Source of the DNA: Halomonas sp. 'Soap Lake #6'
GTDB lineage: Bacteria > Pseudomonadota > Gammaproteobacteria > Pseudomonadales > Halomonadaceae
Assembly (NCBI RefSeq): GCF_003031405.1
Contig: NZ_CP020469.1
Span: 4,278,001 to 4,342,000 of the forward strand
Direction: 5' to 3'
Length of the DNA stretch: 64,000 nt
Within the stretch, counting starts at the first letter, position 1, and the number at the start of each line of letters is the position of its first letter. A program made the position numbers and the translations under genes. Under the pieces are notes generated by a model. The model ran no database searches. It was not told where the DNA came from and was given only the letters and a program-made list of their open reading frames with translations. Positions 31,139 to 38,704 of this stretch are shown here, one piece after another.

Positions 31139-31465
31139 ATGAGTTCACCTCCTATTCAGTCCGCACTGCAGCAGATGCAAAGCTTGGCAACCCAGGCGGC
31201 TGCGCCGATGAAAGGCGAGCATGTCTCTACCGTGGTCGGCCAGGGTGGCTTCGGTAGTGAGTTGCAGGCTTCTATTCAGCGTATTAACCGCCTCCAGCAG
31301 AGCGCCAACGCTAAAGCTATGGCGTTTCAGGCGGGAGAGCCGAATGTCGAGCTAAACGATGTGATGGTTGATATGCAAAAAGCTAGCGTTGCATTTCAAA
31401 TGGGGCTGCAAGTACGCAACCGGTTAGTTTCTGCATACCGAGATGTTATGAATATGCAGGTTTAG
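31139..31465 (+). CDS. fliE: Flagellar hook-basal body protein FliE
   Basis: FliE (108 aa) joins the MS-ring to the rod. The C-terminal half (PNVELNDVMVDMQKASVAFQ, then QVRNRLVSAYRDVMNMQV) is the family signature. The ATG at 31139 has a GGGGG run seven bases upstream; an ATG at 31133 is possible. fliE stands alone on the plus strand, divergent from fliF. Confidence 0.95.
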   Translation: MSSPPIQSALQQMQSLATQAAAPMKGEHVSTVVGQGGFGSELQASIQRINRLQQSANAKAMAFQAGEPNVELNDVMVDMQKASVAFQMGLQVRNRLVSAYRDVMNMQV

Positions 31466-31742
31466 GTGGTAGCTAACAACTGGGTAGCTAAACACTAGGT
31501 GGTTAAAAAGCTAGGCAACTAATAGGCAGTTAAAAAACTAGGTAATTAAAAACTGAAGGCATGGCTTTCTGTGGTGGGGTAGGCCACAAACAGCATGGGA
31601 GTAGGGCAAGCAGGGTGGCAAACATAAAAAGTGGCGAACGCTAACTAAAAGCAATGAATCGCTAAAGCAATGAGTCGCTAAAGTAATTAATGGTTAATAG
31701 TATTTTCTGGGCGTTCGCACGCTAGCTCTAGCTTCTGTGGCT
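31466..31742. repeat. Noncoding gap with short degenerate tandem repeats
   Basis: This 277-bp gap between convergent fliE and flaG has no credible gene. Positions about 31470-31560 consist of degenerate ~17-20 bp units of the type GGYARYTAAAAAACTA. Positions 31649-31664 and 31665-31680 are two 16-bp direct copies of AAGCAATGARTCGCTA. A weak stem (TGTGG with CCACA, about 31570-31595) lies between, and I see no clear intrinsic terminator. Confidence 0.65.
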
Positions 31743-32096
31743 TTATGCCTCCACAGAGATAAGGCGGCCCTGCATTTCCTCTAGCTGTTCGGCGAGCAGC
31801 AGTACTTCTTCAGCAGGGATTTGGCGAATAACATCCCCTGTGTCTCTATCCACTACTCGCGTAATAATGCGTGAAGACCCTTCGCTAATGTCAAACTCAA
31901 GGCCGCGCGGGCGCATAACTTCATTGATGCGCTGCAGTGGCTCGATGAGTTCTTCTTGCGTAATGGTATTACCTGAAGGTGTTTCATTTGCTTGCGCTGC
32001 TAGTGATTGGAGTTTTTTCTCAATCTCCTGGCGTGGCGAAAGTGATGTTGACGCTGGTGGCGTAGCGGATGTGCTGTCTATTGGTAGTGGGCCCAT
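31743..32096 (-). CDS. flaG: FlaG-family protein
   Basis: This 117-aa protein has a disordered Ser/Pro-rich N-terminus and a C-terminal FlaG domain (about 55-115) with FDISEGSSRIITRVVDRDTG and IRQIPAEEVLLLAEQL, the family signature. In other bacteria FlaG influences filament length and usually lies with fliC-fliD-fliS. Here it lies alone between fliE and a PilZ gene, with its own sigma-28 promoter (32198-32224), which marks it as a late flagellar gene. Confidence 0.92.
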   Translation of the reverse strand: MGPLPIDSTSATPPASTSLSPRQEIEKKLQSLAAQANETPSGNTITQEELIEPLQRINEVMRPRGLEFDISEGSSRIITRVVDRDTGDVIRQIPAEEVLLLAEQLEEMQGRLISVEA

Positions 32097-32197
32097 AAAT
32101 GACGCTCCTCCAGAGGTAAGCCTGATGGCTAGGTAACGTTACAGGTGACAAAGACAATGAGGCTATTTATTACTTGATTAGTAAGCCTCTTTGCTAA

Positions 32198-32224
32198 ACA
32201 TCGGCAGGGGCGCGCTAAACTTTA
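32198..32224 (-). promoter_or_regulatory. Sigma-28 (FliA) promoter for flaG
   Basis: On the minus strand the sequence reads TAAAGTTT (32224-32217), an 11-bp spacer and GCCGATGT (32205-32198). This matches the FliA consensus at 14 of 16 positions. It lies about 100 bp upstream of flaG. The same 315-bp gap (32097-32411) also contains a GAGGCT/AGCCTC inverted repeat (32159-32164 with 32184-32189) in the flaG leader. Confidence 0.88.
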
Positions 32225-32411
32225 TCTTTTTGTTTGTTCAGGCCTTGAAAGGGCTGCTGCGTTAGTGGTTGATAGTAGCTGATTTTATGTGCATATATGA
32301 TGAAGGCATGGTTAGGCTGATGAGTACATGCGGCTTGCTAAGAGCTTCTGGTATGCTCTTTCGCTTATTGGTGATGTCAAACAACAACGTGGTTGGGAAG
32401 GCGAAACGAGC

Positions 32412-34103
32412 ATGGCAGTTCAGCAAGATGGGTATGAAAGCGTTACCAGTTCCTCTGCGATAAGCGCTTATCTAAATGCCATGATTGAAAGCGGCGGTGT
32501 TTCGCTTTGCTTGGCCTCTGCAGAAGTACGCCCAGAGCCGATTGTTTTGATGGAGCAGCATGCAGGGAATGCCCTGGTCATGGATTTATCATCCGTTGAC
32601 TATTTGCTGAGCCGTCTACAGCAAGGGGAAAAATTCTTTTTACGTGGTCAGTCCCAGGGCAAAGTGGTGCGTACGCCACTGCTTTCGCTAACGGAAACGC
32701 GACACTCCGGTGGTCGCTTCTTATGCTGTAGTGATTACCCGGCCACTGTAGAAGTGTTACAGCGGCGTGAATCGTTTCGCGCGGAGCTGCGTATGGGGAT
32801 GTTGGTGCCCGTAGCTGTTATTGGTGCCGCTGGTGAGAATATCCTGGGTGAGCTGCGCGATCTCTCCCAGGATGGCTGTCAGGTAGAGTTGCCCTTAATC
32901 GCGAGTGGCGTGCTGGCGGAGGCGGATAGTCCAATTAAGCTCACCTGCACTTTTCCGAATGGTTCCTACTTTGAAGTGCATGGGGTGGCACGTCACCAGA
33001 AAATAGACCCTGAGCACCATCTTTTACGGGCTGGATTTCGCTTTGCGGACTGCTCCTCAGAGCAGGAGCGGCAAATTTGGTACTTCGTGTGTGAGATAGA
33101 GCGGGAAGCGGCGCGTTATAAGAAAGAAGCCCAAGAGGAGCGGCAGCCATCACCGCTTTTTGAACAGCCGGGTAAGCGTACAGAAAGTACAGAGCGTGTC
33201 GGACGTCGTGATATTCAACGGTATGCAACCCCGATGGCACGGCGACTTGTGAAAGTGGCGGCTTACTTAGACGCGCAATTATTGCTGTTGCAGCAGGGGA
33301 GCGATATTGATTCTCGGCAGTTGTCGCGTAATGCGGATCGCCTATTAATGCTGCACGAAGAGGATCGAGAGGCGCTGCTCTTTGCTTCGCGCTGCTTGTC
33401 GCCAGAGCCGCTGTTAGTGCGCCATGGAATTGCCGTAGCAGTGCATCTGCTCGACCTTGTGGGGGAGAATATGCCCCGTGACGTTCGAAAGGCGATTGTG
33501 GCCAGTGGTTTGATCCATGATCTGGGTAAGGCGCTTGTCCCTCAGATAGTGTTTAAGGCGCCTAACTTCGAAGCCACCCATCGTCAGGCGATGAGTGAGC
33601 ACGTTGCTCTGTTAATGGATCGGCTGCAAAACTGCCCATGGCTCTCTGTCTCTATTGTCCAGGCCGTCATTGGGGGGGTTAATGAGCGGTTAGATGGTAG
33701 CGGTTACCCAGGAGGGTTAACCGGTGAAGATATTAACGAGCTGGCTAAAGCCAGTGCGGTTGTTGATGTTGTCGAGGCAATGCGACGTGACCGCGCCGAC
33801 CGCCCCGCCAGAACTGCCCAACAAATTTATCGCCACTTGCTGCACCACCCGCATCAGTTTGATCCGCGTTGGATCAAGCGTTATATCGAGCACTTCAAAA
33901 CACTGCCAGTTGGTTCGCTTGTTCACTTTTCAAGTGACCAGTTAGCCTGGATTGTGCGCCTTAATGGAGACGGTACGCCGGCTGAAGTGGTGCTTGCCGG
34001 GGGCGTTGAGTCGCCCCTGCGCGATACGTTGGGGGCTTCTGTGAGTGGTGATGTGCTGGAAAAACTTGGGCGGCCAGTGCGGGAATTAGCGGTGTCTACC
34101 TGA
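32412..34103 (+). CDS. YcgR-like PilZ protein fused to an HD-GYP-like domain
   Basis: This is a protein of about 563 aa. An N-terminal YcgR-N-like domain (about 15-115) is followed by a PilZ domain with both c-di-GMP-binding motifs: RRESFR (about 118-123) and DLSQDG (about 150). The C-terminal half (about 320-490) looks like HD-GYP: LIHDLGK (about 366-372) and ERLDGSGYPGGL (about 425). However, the His-His pair that normally precedes the Glu there is Val-Asn (GVNERLDGSGYP), so metal binding and phosphodiesterase activity are doubtful. The expected role is a c-di-GMP-responsive motility effector. The start at 32412 is uncertain; an upstream ATG at 32328 lacks a ribosome-binding site. Confidence 0.8.
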   Translation: MAVQQDGYESVTSSSAISAYLNAMIESGGVSLCLASAEVRPEPIVLMEQHAGNALVMDLSSVDYLLSRLQQGEKFFLRGQSQGKVVRTPLLSLTETRHSGGRFLCCSDYPATVEVLQRRESFRAELRMGMLVPVAVIGAAGENILGELRDLSQDGCQVELPLIASGVLAEADSPIKLTCTFPNGSYFEVHGVARHQKIDPEHHLLRAGFRFADCSSEQERQIWYFVCEIEREAARYKKEAQEERQPSPLFEQPGKRTESTERVGRRDIQRYATPMARRLVKVAAYLDAQLLLLQQGSDIDSRQLSRNADRLLMLHEEDREALLFASRCLSPEPLLVRHGIAVAVHLLDLVGENMPRDVRKAIVASGLIHDLGKALVPQIVFKAPNFEATHRQAMSEHVALLMDRLQNCPWLSVSIVQAVIGGVNERLDGSGYPGGLTGEDINELAKASAVVDVVEAMRRDRADRPARTAQQIYRHLLHHPHQFDPRWIKRYIEHFKTLPVGSLVHFSSDQLAWIVRLNGDGTPAEVVLAGGVESPLRDTLGASVSGDVLEKLGRPVRELAVST

Positions 34104-34180
34104 TAAGGCCTAACGGCGAGTCCATTTTTCCTTCATGCCATAAGAATGACATTTTTCTAAGCGAAAGCGTGTTTGAGGGT

Positions 34181-34207
34181 TAAAGTCTGTGGATGGGGCG
34201 CCGATAT
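34181..34207 (+). promoter_or_regulatory. Sigma-28 (FliA) promoter for fliS
   Basis: TAAAGTCT (34181-34188), an 11-bp spacer and GCCGATAT (34200-34207) match the FliA consensus at 14 of 16 positions. The predicted start near 34214 gives fliS a leader of about 97 nt. It would drive fliS, fliT and the FliK-like/FlhX-like genes as a late operon. Confidence 0.9.
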
Positions 34208-34310
34208 AACTTTATAGCTGAGCTTGAAAGCTCAATTTTGAATGGTAAACAGCGTGTGTTAGTCCTACTGGCTCGGCTGTTGTGTGACCCAATAAAAGGA
34301 GTGCCCGCTT

Positions 34311-34727
34311 ATGACATACTCCCGAGGTGGCGCCGCCTATGGACGAGGTGCCAAGGCGTATGCCCGTGTCGGCGTGGAGAGCGGCGTTATGTCAGCTGAT
34401 CCACACCAGCTTATTGTGATGCTATTTGATGGTGCCCAGGCGTCGATACGAGCTGCGCGTATTCACATGCAGGCAGGCAACATTGCTGAGAAGGGAAAAT
34501 CAATCTCCAAAGCGTTAGATATTATTAATAACGGTCTGGCAGCTGCGTTGGACCAAGAGAAAGGCGGCGAAATTGCCGAGCGGCTAGCATCACTGTATGA
34601 CTACATTGCTCGCTTACTACTGGTTGCTAACCTGCGCAATGATGAAGAAAGTCTTAACCAAGCAGAACGACTACTAGAAGATATCGCATCAGCATGGCGT
34701 GAAATCGGCCAGCAGCAGAGTGCATGA
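34311..34727 (+). CDS. fliS: Flagellin export chaperone FliS
   Basis: FliS (138 aa) binds flagellin in the cytoplasm and prevents premature polymerisation. Family features are the YARVGVESGVMSADPHQLIV start, MLFDGAQASIRAARIHMQAG, and INNGLAAALDQEKGGEIAER. The ATG follows AAAAGGAG at good spacing. fliD, the usual upstream neighbour, is absent. The gene is preceded by its own sigma-28 promoter. Confidence 0.96.
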   Translation: MTYSRGGAAYGRGAKAYARVGVESGVMSADPHQLIVMLFDGAQASIRAARIHMQAGNIAEKGKSISKALDIINNGLAAALDQEKGGEIAERLASLYDYIARLLLVANLRNDEESLNQAERLLEDIASAWREIGQQQSA

Positions 34728-34734
34728 GGCAATT

Positions 34735-35142
34735 ATGTTGGGTTCTGAAACTGTTCGTGGCACTACTCAGCAAGCGTTGCTAGAAGCATACGCTGAACTG
34801 CTAGACCGTGCGACACACATGCATGAGCTAGCTAACGCGGAACAGTGGCCAGAGCTTATTGAGCAGCGCTCTCACTATGTGACGCTAGTAGAGGAGCTGC
34901 GCGCACTTGATCAGCAAGTCATCTTAGACGCCGTTTCCAAATCGCGTAAGGCCGAGTTGCTGGAAGGTATCCTTGAGCATGATGTGGAGATTCGGCGCCG
35001 TTTGGTTGCTCGCCGTGAAGAGCTAGGCAAGCTGATTGGGGTATCGCAGCGTCAGCGTGATTTGCACCGTGCCTACGCGCCGCAACAGGGGCACTATGAC
35101 ACCTATGATGCTGACAGCTTATTGGATCAGGAGGCGCCGTGA
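34735..35142 (+). CDS. fliT: FliT-like flagellar chaperone
   Basis: This 135-aa helical protein lies 7 bp after fliS, the standard place of fliT. FliT binds the filament cap FliD and, in enterics, FlhDC. Sequence similarity within this family is low, so the call relies on position, length and helical character (LLEAYAELLDRATHMHELAN, WPELIEQRSHYVTLVEELRA). The ATG at 34735 has GAGG six bases upstream. The stop overlaps the next start (GTGA). Confidence 0.75.
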   Translation: MLGSETVRGTTQQALLEAYAELLDRATHMHELANAEQWPELIEQRSHYVTLVEELRALDQQVILDAVSKSRKAELLEGILEHDVEIRRRLVARREELGKLIGVSQRQRDLHRAYAPQQGHYDTYDADSLLDQEAP

Positions 35143-36362
35143 GTGGCATCACGCCGCTTATTGATACCCTCTTGCACCAAGTGCTGGGGCGTCAGGGAGA
35201 GGCTTCTTTACAGCGCTCCTTGAATGCGCCTGTGCAGCCTGTTCCCCCAGGTGAAGGGCCGCGAGCGCTGCAGGGAGACGCTAGTTTAGATGGGCGACCA
35301 ATGTCGTCGCCGTTAGGTGAACTCAAACACTTACCGGCTTCGAATACCCCTGATAGGCAGCATCCGCCCTCCCAAGGGGGCTCAAGTACGGCGATTGGTT
35401 CAACGCAAACCCACTTTAGCCCTGCTGCACGTACGATCGCTGATGTTTTGCTGCGCTTCCCCGCGCCACCTAGTGTTATGCGCCCTGAGGCGCCACTGAT
35501 GAATGCCCAGGATGCGCCAACCGCTACAGCGTTGGCGACGCGTTTAGAAGCGAGTGTGCGAGATAGTGGTTTGTTCTACGAATCTCATCTAAAACGTTGG
35601 TTCCAAGGGGAAGTTTCTCGCCAACAGCTGTTGCGCGAGCCGCAGATGCAGCCTGGCCCGCGGCCTGTATGGCCTGCTAGTGCGAATATAGCGGTGACGG
35701 CTGCAACGCCTTTAGCGCCTGGCCCGTCTGTGCCAACTGCGGCTGGCAGCTTGTCTATTTTGCCCAATACGACGTTGGTACCAGTCGTAAGCGAAAGGCC
35801 AGTATTAGGGCGGCCTGATGTGTTAACGGCGAATACGCCAAACCTGAATGCTACGTTGCAGGCAGAAAGGCCAGAGACAGGCCAAGCCAGAGCGGACTCC
35901 GGTAGCTTGCGGGAGGTGGCCGAAATAGCGGTCCCGCGGAGGGGAAGAGAAGTTGTTCATGAGAACCTGCAAAGCCTGGTGCGTCAGCAGCTAGAAATGT
36001 TGGTAATGCCAACGATTCGTTGGGAGGGTGATGTTTGGGCCGGAATTTTTATGGCGCTCGTAATCAATCTGCCTACACGGGATGATGGGCAGGAAACCGC
36101 TCAGGATGATGCTGACCCCGAAGAAGCCTGGCGTTCTGAAATGCAACTTGAGGTGCCCAATGTGGGAGCTTTCCGCGTTTCGTTATGGCTTTATCAGGCG
36201 ACGTTGAGTATAGACCTGACGACTGATAACCTAGCGACACATCGGCAGCTTGAACAGGGGCTAGATGCGCTAGAGAGACGTTTGGGTGCCTTGGATTTTC
36301 GTAAGGTCCAGGTGAACGCCAGGTATATAAGTTTTGAGAGCCACCATGACGACGTCGGGTGA
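35139..36362 (+). CDS. Second FliK-like (hook-length control C-domain) protein
   Basis: This 407-aa protein starts with GTG inside the fliT stop. The N-terminal ~270 residues are Pro/Ala/Ser-rich and low complexity. The C-terminal ~130 residues (WRSEMQLEVPNVGAFRVSLW and, later, LEQGLDALERRLGALDFRKV) resemble the FliK Flg_hook domain: a beta-rich core, then a helix and a final strand. The bona fide FliK is at 21617-25504, so this is a paralogue or divergent relative. It overlaps by 17 bp an FlhB C-terminal-like gene, the natural partner of a FliK domain. Its role is unknown; a modified export-switch function is an inference. Confidence 0.65.
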   Translation: MSGITPLIDTLLHQVLGRQGEASLQRSLNAPVQPVPPGEGPRALQGDASLDGRPMSSPLGELKHLPASNTPDRQHPPSQGGSSTAIGSTQTHFSPAARTIADVLLRFPAPPSVMRPEAPLMNAQDAPTATALATRLEASVRDSGLFYESHLKRWFQGEVSRQQLLREPQMQPGPRPVWPASANIAVTAATPLAPGPSVPTAAGSLSILPNTTLVPVVSERPVLGRPDVLTANTPNLNATLQAERPETGQARADSGSLREVAEIAVPRRGREVVHENLQSLVRQQLEMLVMPTIRWEGDVWAGIFMALVINLPTRDDGQETAQDDADPEEAWRSEMQLEVPNVGAFRVSLWLYQATLSIDLTTDNLATHRQLEQGLDALERRLGALDFRKVQVNARYISFESHHDDVG

Positions 36363-36627
36363 ACGTCGTCGCCAGGCTGTCGCGCTGGCCTATCAAGGTG
36401 GTGAGCAGGCGCCTCGAGTGGTGGCGAAAGGGTATGGCGAGTTAGCTGAACGGATTATGGCAGAAGCACAGCGCCAGGGGATTTACGTACACGATGCCCC
36501 TGAGTTAGTAGCGCTGCTTATGCAGTTAGATATAGATGCTGAGATCCCAGCGAGTTTGTATCAGGTAGTCGCAGAGCTGTTGGTGTGGGTGTTTGAGCTT
36601 TCGGAAGAAGGGCTCGCTCACCGTTAA
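36346..36627 (+). CDS. FlhB C-terminal-domain paralogue (FlhX-like)
   Basis: This 94-aa soluble protein corresponds to the FlhB cytoplasmic domain beginning just after the NPTH cleavage site. QAVALAYQGGEQAPRVVAKG parallels the FlhB segment after NPTHY (compare AVALMYQEGSMGAPRLVAKG in flhB at about 51793-51852), and IPASLYQVVAELLVWVFEL matches the FlhB tail. It has no transmembrane part and no NPTH. Similar stand-alone proteins (FlhX) are known in several bacteria and can partly substitute for the cleaved FlhB fragment. The ATG at 36346 overlaps the FliK-like gene. Confidence 0.88.
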   Translation: MTTSGERRRQAVALAYQGGEQAPRVVAKGYGELAERIMAEAQRQGIYVHDAPELVALLMQLDIDAEIPASLYQVVAELLVWVFELSEEGLAHR

Positions 36628-36742
36628 CGGCTCAAGTAGCCAATGCAGATGTTGTGTGCAACCATGAGGTTTATGGAAAAAGTCACCCACGGCGTCGTTA
36701 TAACGTTTATAAAGTCGCGCCTGTGTTGTTCGATGGAACACT
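36628..36742 (+). promoter_or_regulatory. Putative flhDC promoter region
   Basis: This 115-bp gap upstream of flhD should hold the master-operon promoter. It contains AT-rich segments (TTTATGGAAAAAG and GTTATAACGTTTATAAAG). No sigma-28 promoter is visible, as expected for a class I promoter. No specific operator could be recognised. Confidence 0.4.
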
Positions 36743-37075
36743 ATGAGTCAAACAAACTTTCTTGATGAAATTGAAGAAATAAACTTAGCATATTTACTCC
36801 TTGCCCAGCGTTTGCTGAATGAAGATCGGGAGGCTGCTATGTTTCGCTTGAAAATCGATAACGAATTGGTGGATTTGCTTGTTTCACTCAACGCATGGCA
36901 ATTGACGAGGCTGGCGCGCACGAACCAGTTGATATGCCGGTTTAGCCAAGCCAGTGGCCAACGCTTGCGCCAAATTATGGAGAACCCTAGGGATCAAGGG
37001 CTGTCGGGGTTACATGCATCCTTGTTATCAGCCTGTGAACCATTCGAGTCTTTATCCAAAGGAGGAGGGGAGTGA
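36743..37075 (+). CDS. flhD: Flagellar master transcriptional regulator subunit FlhD
   Basis: FlhD (110 aa) pairs with FlhC as FlhD4C2 and activates class II flagellar promoters. The family core EIEEINLAYLLLAQRLLNED and RLKIDNELVDLLVSLNAWQL is clear. FlhDC is typical of enterics and some other beta/gammaproteobacteria, usually with peritrichous flagella, while FleQ/sigma-54 controls polar systems. flhC overlaps its stop (GTGA). Confidence 0.96.
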   Translation: MSQTNFLDEIEEINLAYLLLAQRLLNEDREAAMFRLKIDNELVDLLVSLNAWQLTRLARTNQLICRFSQASGQRLRQIMENPRDQGLSGLHASLLSACEPFESLSKGGGE

Positions 37076-37617
37076 GCCAGAAAAGCTTGGTTGATGAAAT
37101 GCACCAAGTGCAGTTGGCAATCGAGTTGATTGAATTAGGCGCACGTTTACAGGTATTGGAGACAGAAACGGATCTAAGCCGTACTCGCCTCATTAAGCTG
37201 TACAAAGAAGTGCGTGGCATGTCGCCCCCAAAGGGGATGCTACCTTTCTCGACAGACTGGTTCGTCACTTGGTTGCCCAACGTACACTCATCACTTTTTT
37301 ATAATATTTACGCAAGCTTACAGCAAAATACCAACTGCGAGCGCATCGATGCGTTCGTAAAAGCTTATCGCCTTTACGAAGAGCAGATAACGCTTGAAGG
37401 CGTGGAGCCGGTGCTGGGTTTGACACGAGCGTGGACGCTGGTGCGTTTTTTTGAAAGCGATTTACTGCAGCTAAATACCTGTACCCGCTGTAAGGGGCGC
37501 TTTGTTGCTCATGCACATAGCCCGCTTCATGACTATGTATGTGGTATTTGCCAGCCGCCTTCACGTGCTGGGAAAACACGCAAAGCTCAGCGTGAAGCGG
37601 CCAACATGGAAACCTAG
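37072..37617 (+). CDS. flhC: Flagellar master transcriptional regulator subunit FlhC
   Basis: FlhC (181 aa) carries the zinc site seen as CTRCKGRF and, about 20 residues later, CGIC near the C-terminus (four Cys), and the family segment IELIELGARLQVLETETDLS at the N-terminus. GTG start with GGAGGAGGGG immediately upstream; the GTG overlaps the flhD TGA, so the two subunits are translationally coupled. Confidence 0.96.
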   Translation: MSQKSLVDEMHQVQLAIELIELGARLQVLETETDLSRTRLIKLYKEVRGMSPPKGMLPFSTDWFVTWLPNVHSSLFYNIYASLQQNTNCERIDAFVKAYRLYEEQITLEGVEPVLGLTRAWTLVRFFESDLLQLNTCTRCKGRFVAHAHSPLHDYVCGICQPPSRAGKTRKAQREAANMET

Positions 37618-37834
37618 CTACGCCCCCCGTAGGTAGTCGCAAGACGAATAAAACAAGCTATTAACGCATAGATAGCGTCAAAAGGCGGTGGTTCTTTTCC
37701 ATTAAACACTGCCTGCGCCTTAGTATGATATGGCGAAGCTTCACTTGGGATGGGGCCTTCCAGTGTCTTCATAATGATGAGGCAGTGGATGACGTTCCGT
37801 TGATACAAAAACTGCTATCGCAAGGACACTGTTT
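37618..37834 (+). promoter_or_regulatory. flhC-motA intergenic region
   Basis: This 217-bp gap is the likely promoter region of motAB-cheAW. I found only a poor sigma-28 candidate (TAAAACAA, 11 bp, ATAGATAG, near 37629-37655) and no hairpin terminator after flhC. Whether motA is read from flhDC or from its own late promoter is open. Confidence 0.35.
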
Positions 37835-38704
37835 GTGCTGATTCTCCTAGGTTATGTCGTCGTAATATTGTGCGTATTTGGCGGCTATGTGCTGGCAGGT
37901 GGTAGTTTAGGCCCCCTGTATCAACCCCTGGAGCTGCTAATTATTGGCGGTGCAGGCGTAGGCGCCTTTATTGCCGCCAATAACGGTAAAGCGATTAAAG
38001 CCACGTTCAAGATCTTGCCTAGGCTTAAGCGGACCAAAAAATATAATAAAGCCCTGTACATGGAGCTAATGGCGCTCCAGTTCAAATTGCTCTCAAAGAT
38101 TCGTCGGGAAGGAATGCTGGGTATTGAACGTGACATTGACAACCCCCAGGAAAGCCCGCTGTTTCAAGAGCACCCTGCAGTGCTTGCCGATCCCCATATC
38201 ATGGACTTTTTGACTGACTATTTACGCCTGATGGTGAGCGGTGGCATGGAGCCGATGGAAATCGACGAGCTGATGCTTCACGAAATCGAAGTGTTTGAGC
38301 AAGAAGCCCATATCCCTATTGATGCGATTGCCAAAGTAGGCGACGCCATGCCCGCGTTTGGTATCGTGGCTGCGGTAATGGGGGTGATTAAAGCATTGAC
38401 CTACGCGGATGCCAGCCCCGACCAAATGGGCCAAATGATTGCAATGGCGCTAGTAGGTACCTTCCTGGGCATTTTGATGGGCTATGGCTTTATCAGCCCA
38501 ATCGCTAGCTATGCTGACCGGCAGGCAAAAGAAGCGGAAAAAATGCTGCAGTGTATTCGCGTCACGCTGCTGGCGAGCCTGCACGGCTATGCACCGCAGT
38601 TAGCGGTTGAGTTTGGTCGAAAAGCGCTGCACACCGCTGAGCGGCCAAGCTTCTCAGAGCTGGAAGAGTATGTCCGCGACTCAAAAAAGGCCGGTAATGC
38701 ATGA
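37835..38704 (+). CDS. motA: Flagellar motor stator protein MotA (proton type)
   Basis: MotA (289 aa) is very like the enterobacterial protein. It starts MLILLGYVVVILCVFGGYVL, has four transmembrane segments, the cytoplasmic loop with charged residues that contacts FliG, and the PAFGIVAAVMGVIKALTY channel helix. The GTG start at 37835 matches the E. coli start and has AAGG upstream. It overlaps motB by 4 bp and precedes cheA, as in the E. coli motAB-cheAW operon. Confidence 0.95.
   Translation: MLILLGYVVVILCVFGGYVLAGGSLGPLYQPLELLIIGGAGVGAFIAANNGKAIKATFKILPRLKRTKKYNKALYMELMALQFKLLSKIRREGMLGIERDIDNPQESPLFQEHPAVLADPHIMDFLTDYLRLMVSGGMEPMEIDELMLHEIEVFEQEAHIPIDAIAKVGDAMPAFGIVAAVMGVIKALTYADASPDQMGQMIAMALVGTFLGILMGYGFISPIASYADRQAKEAEKMLQCIRVTLLASLHGYAPQLAVEFGRKALHTAERPSFSELEEYVRDSKKAGNA

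Noticed and set aside
34193-34399. Small open frame of 68 codons overlapping the fliS leader
   Set aside because: It overlaps the sigma-28 promoter and the fliS start in another frame and has no protein signature.
37629-37655. Possible sigma-28 promoter before motA (TAAAACAA, 11 bp, ATAGATAG)
   Set aside because: The -10 element lacks the GCC core and matches too few consensus positions compared with the four good sites.
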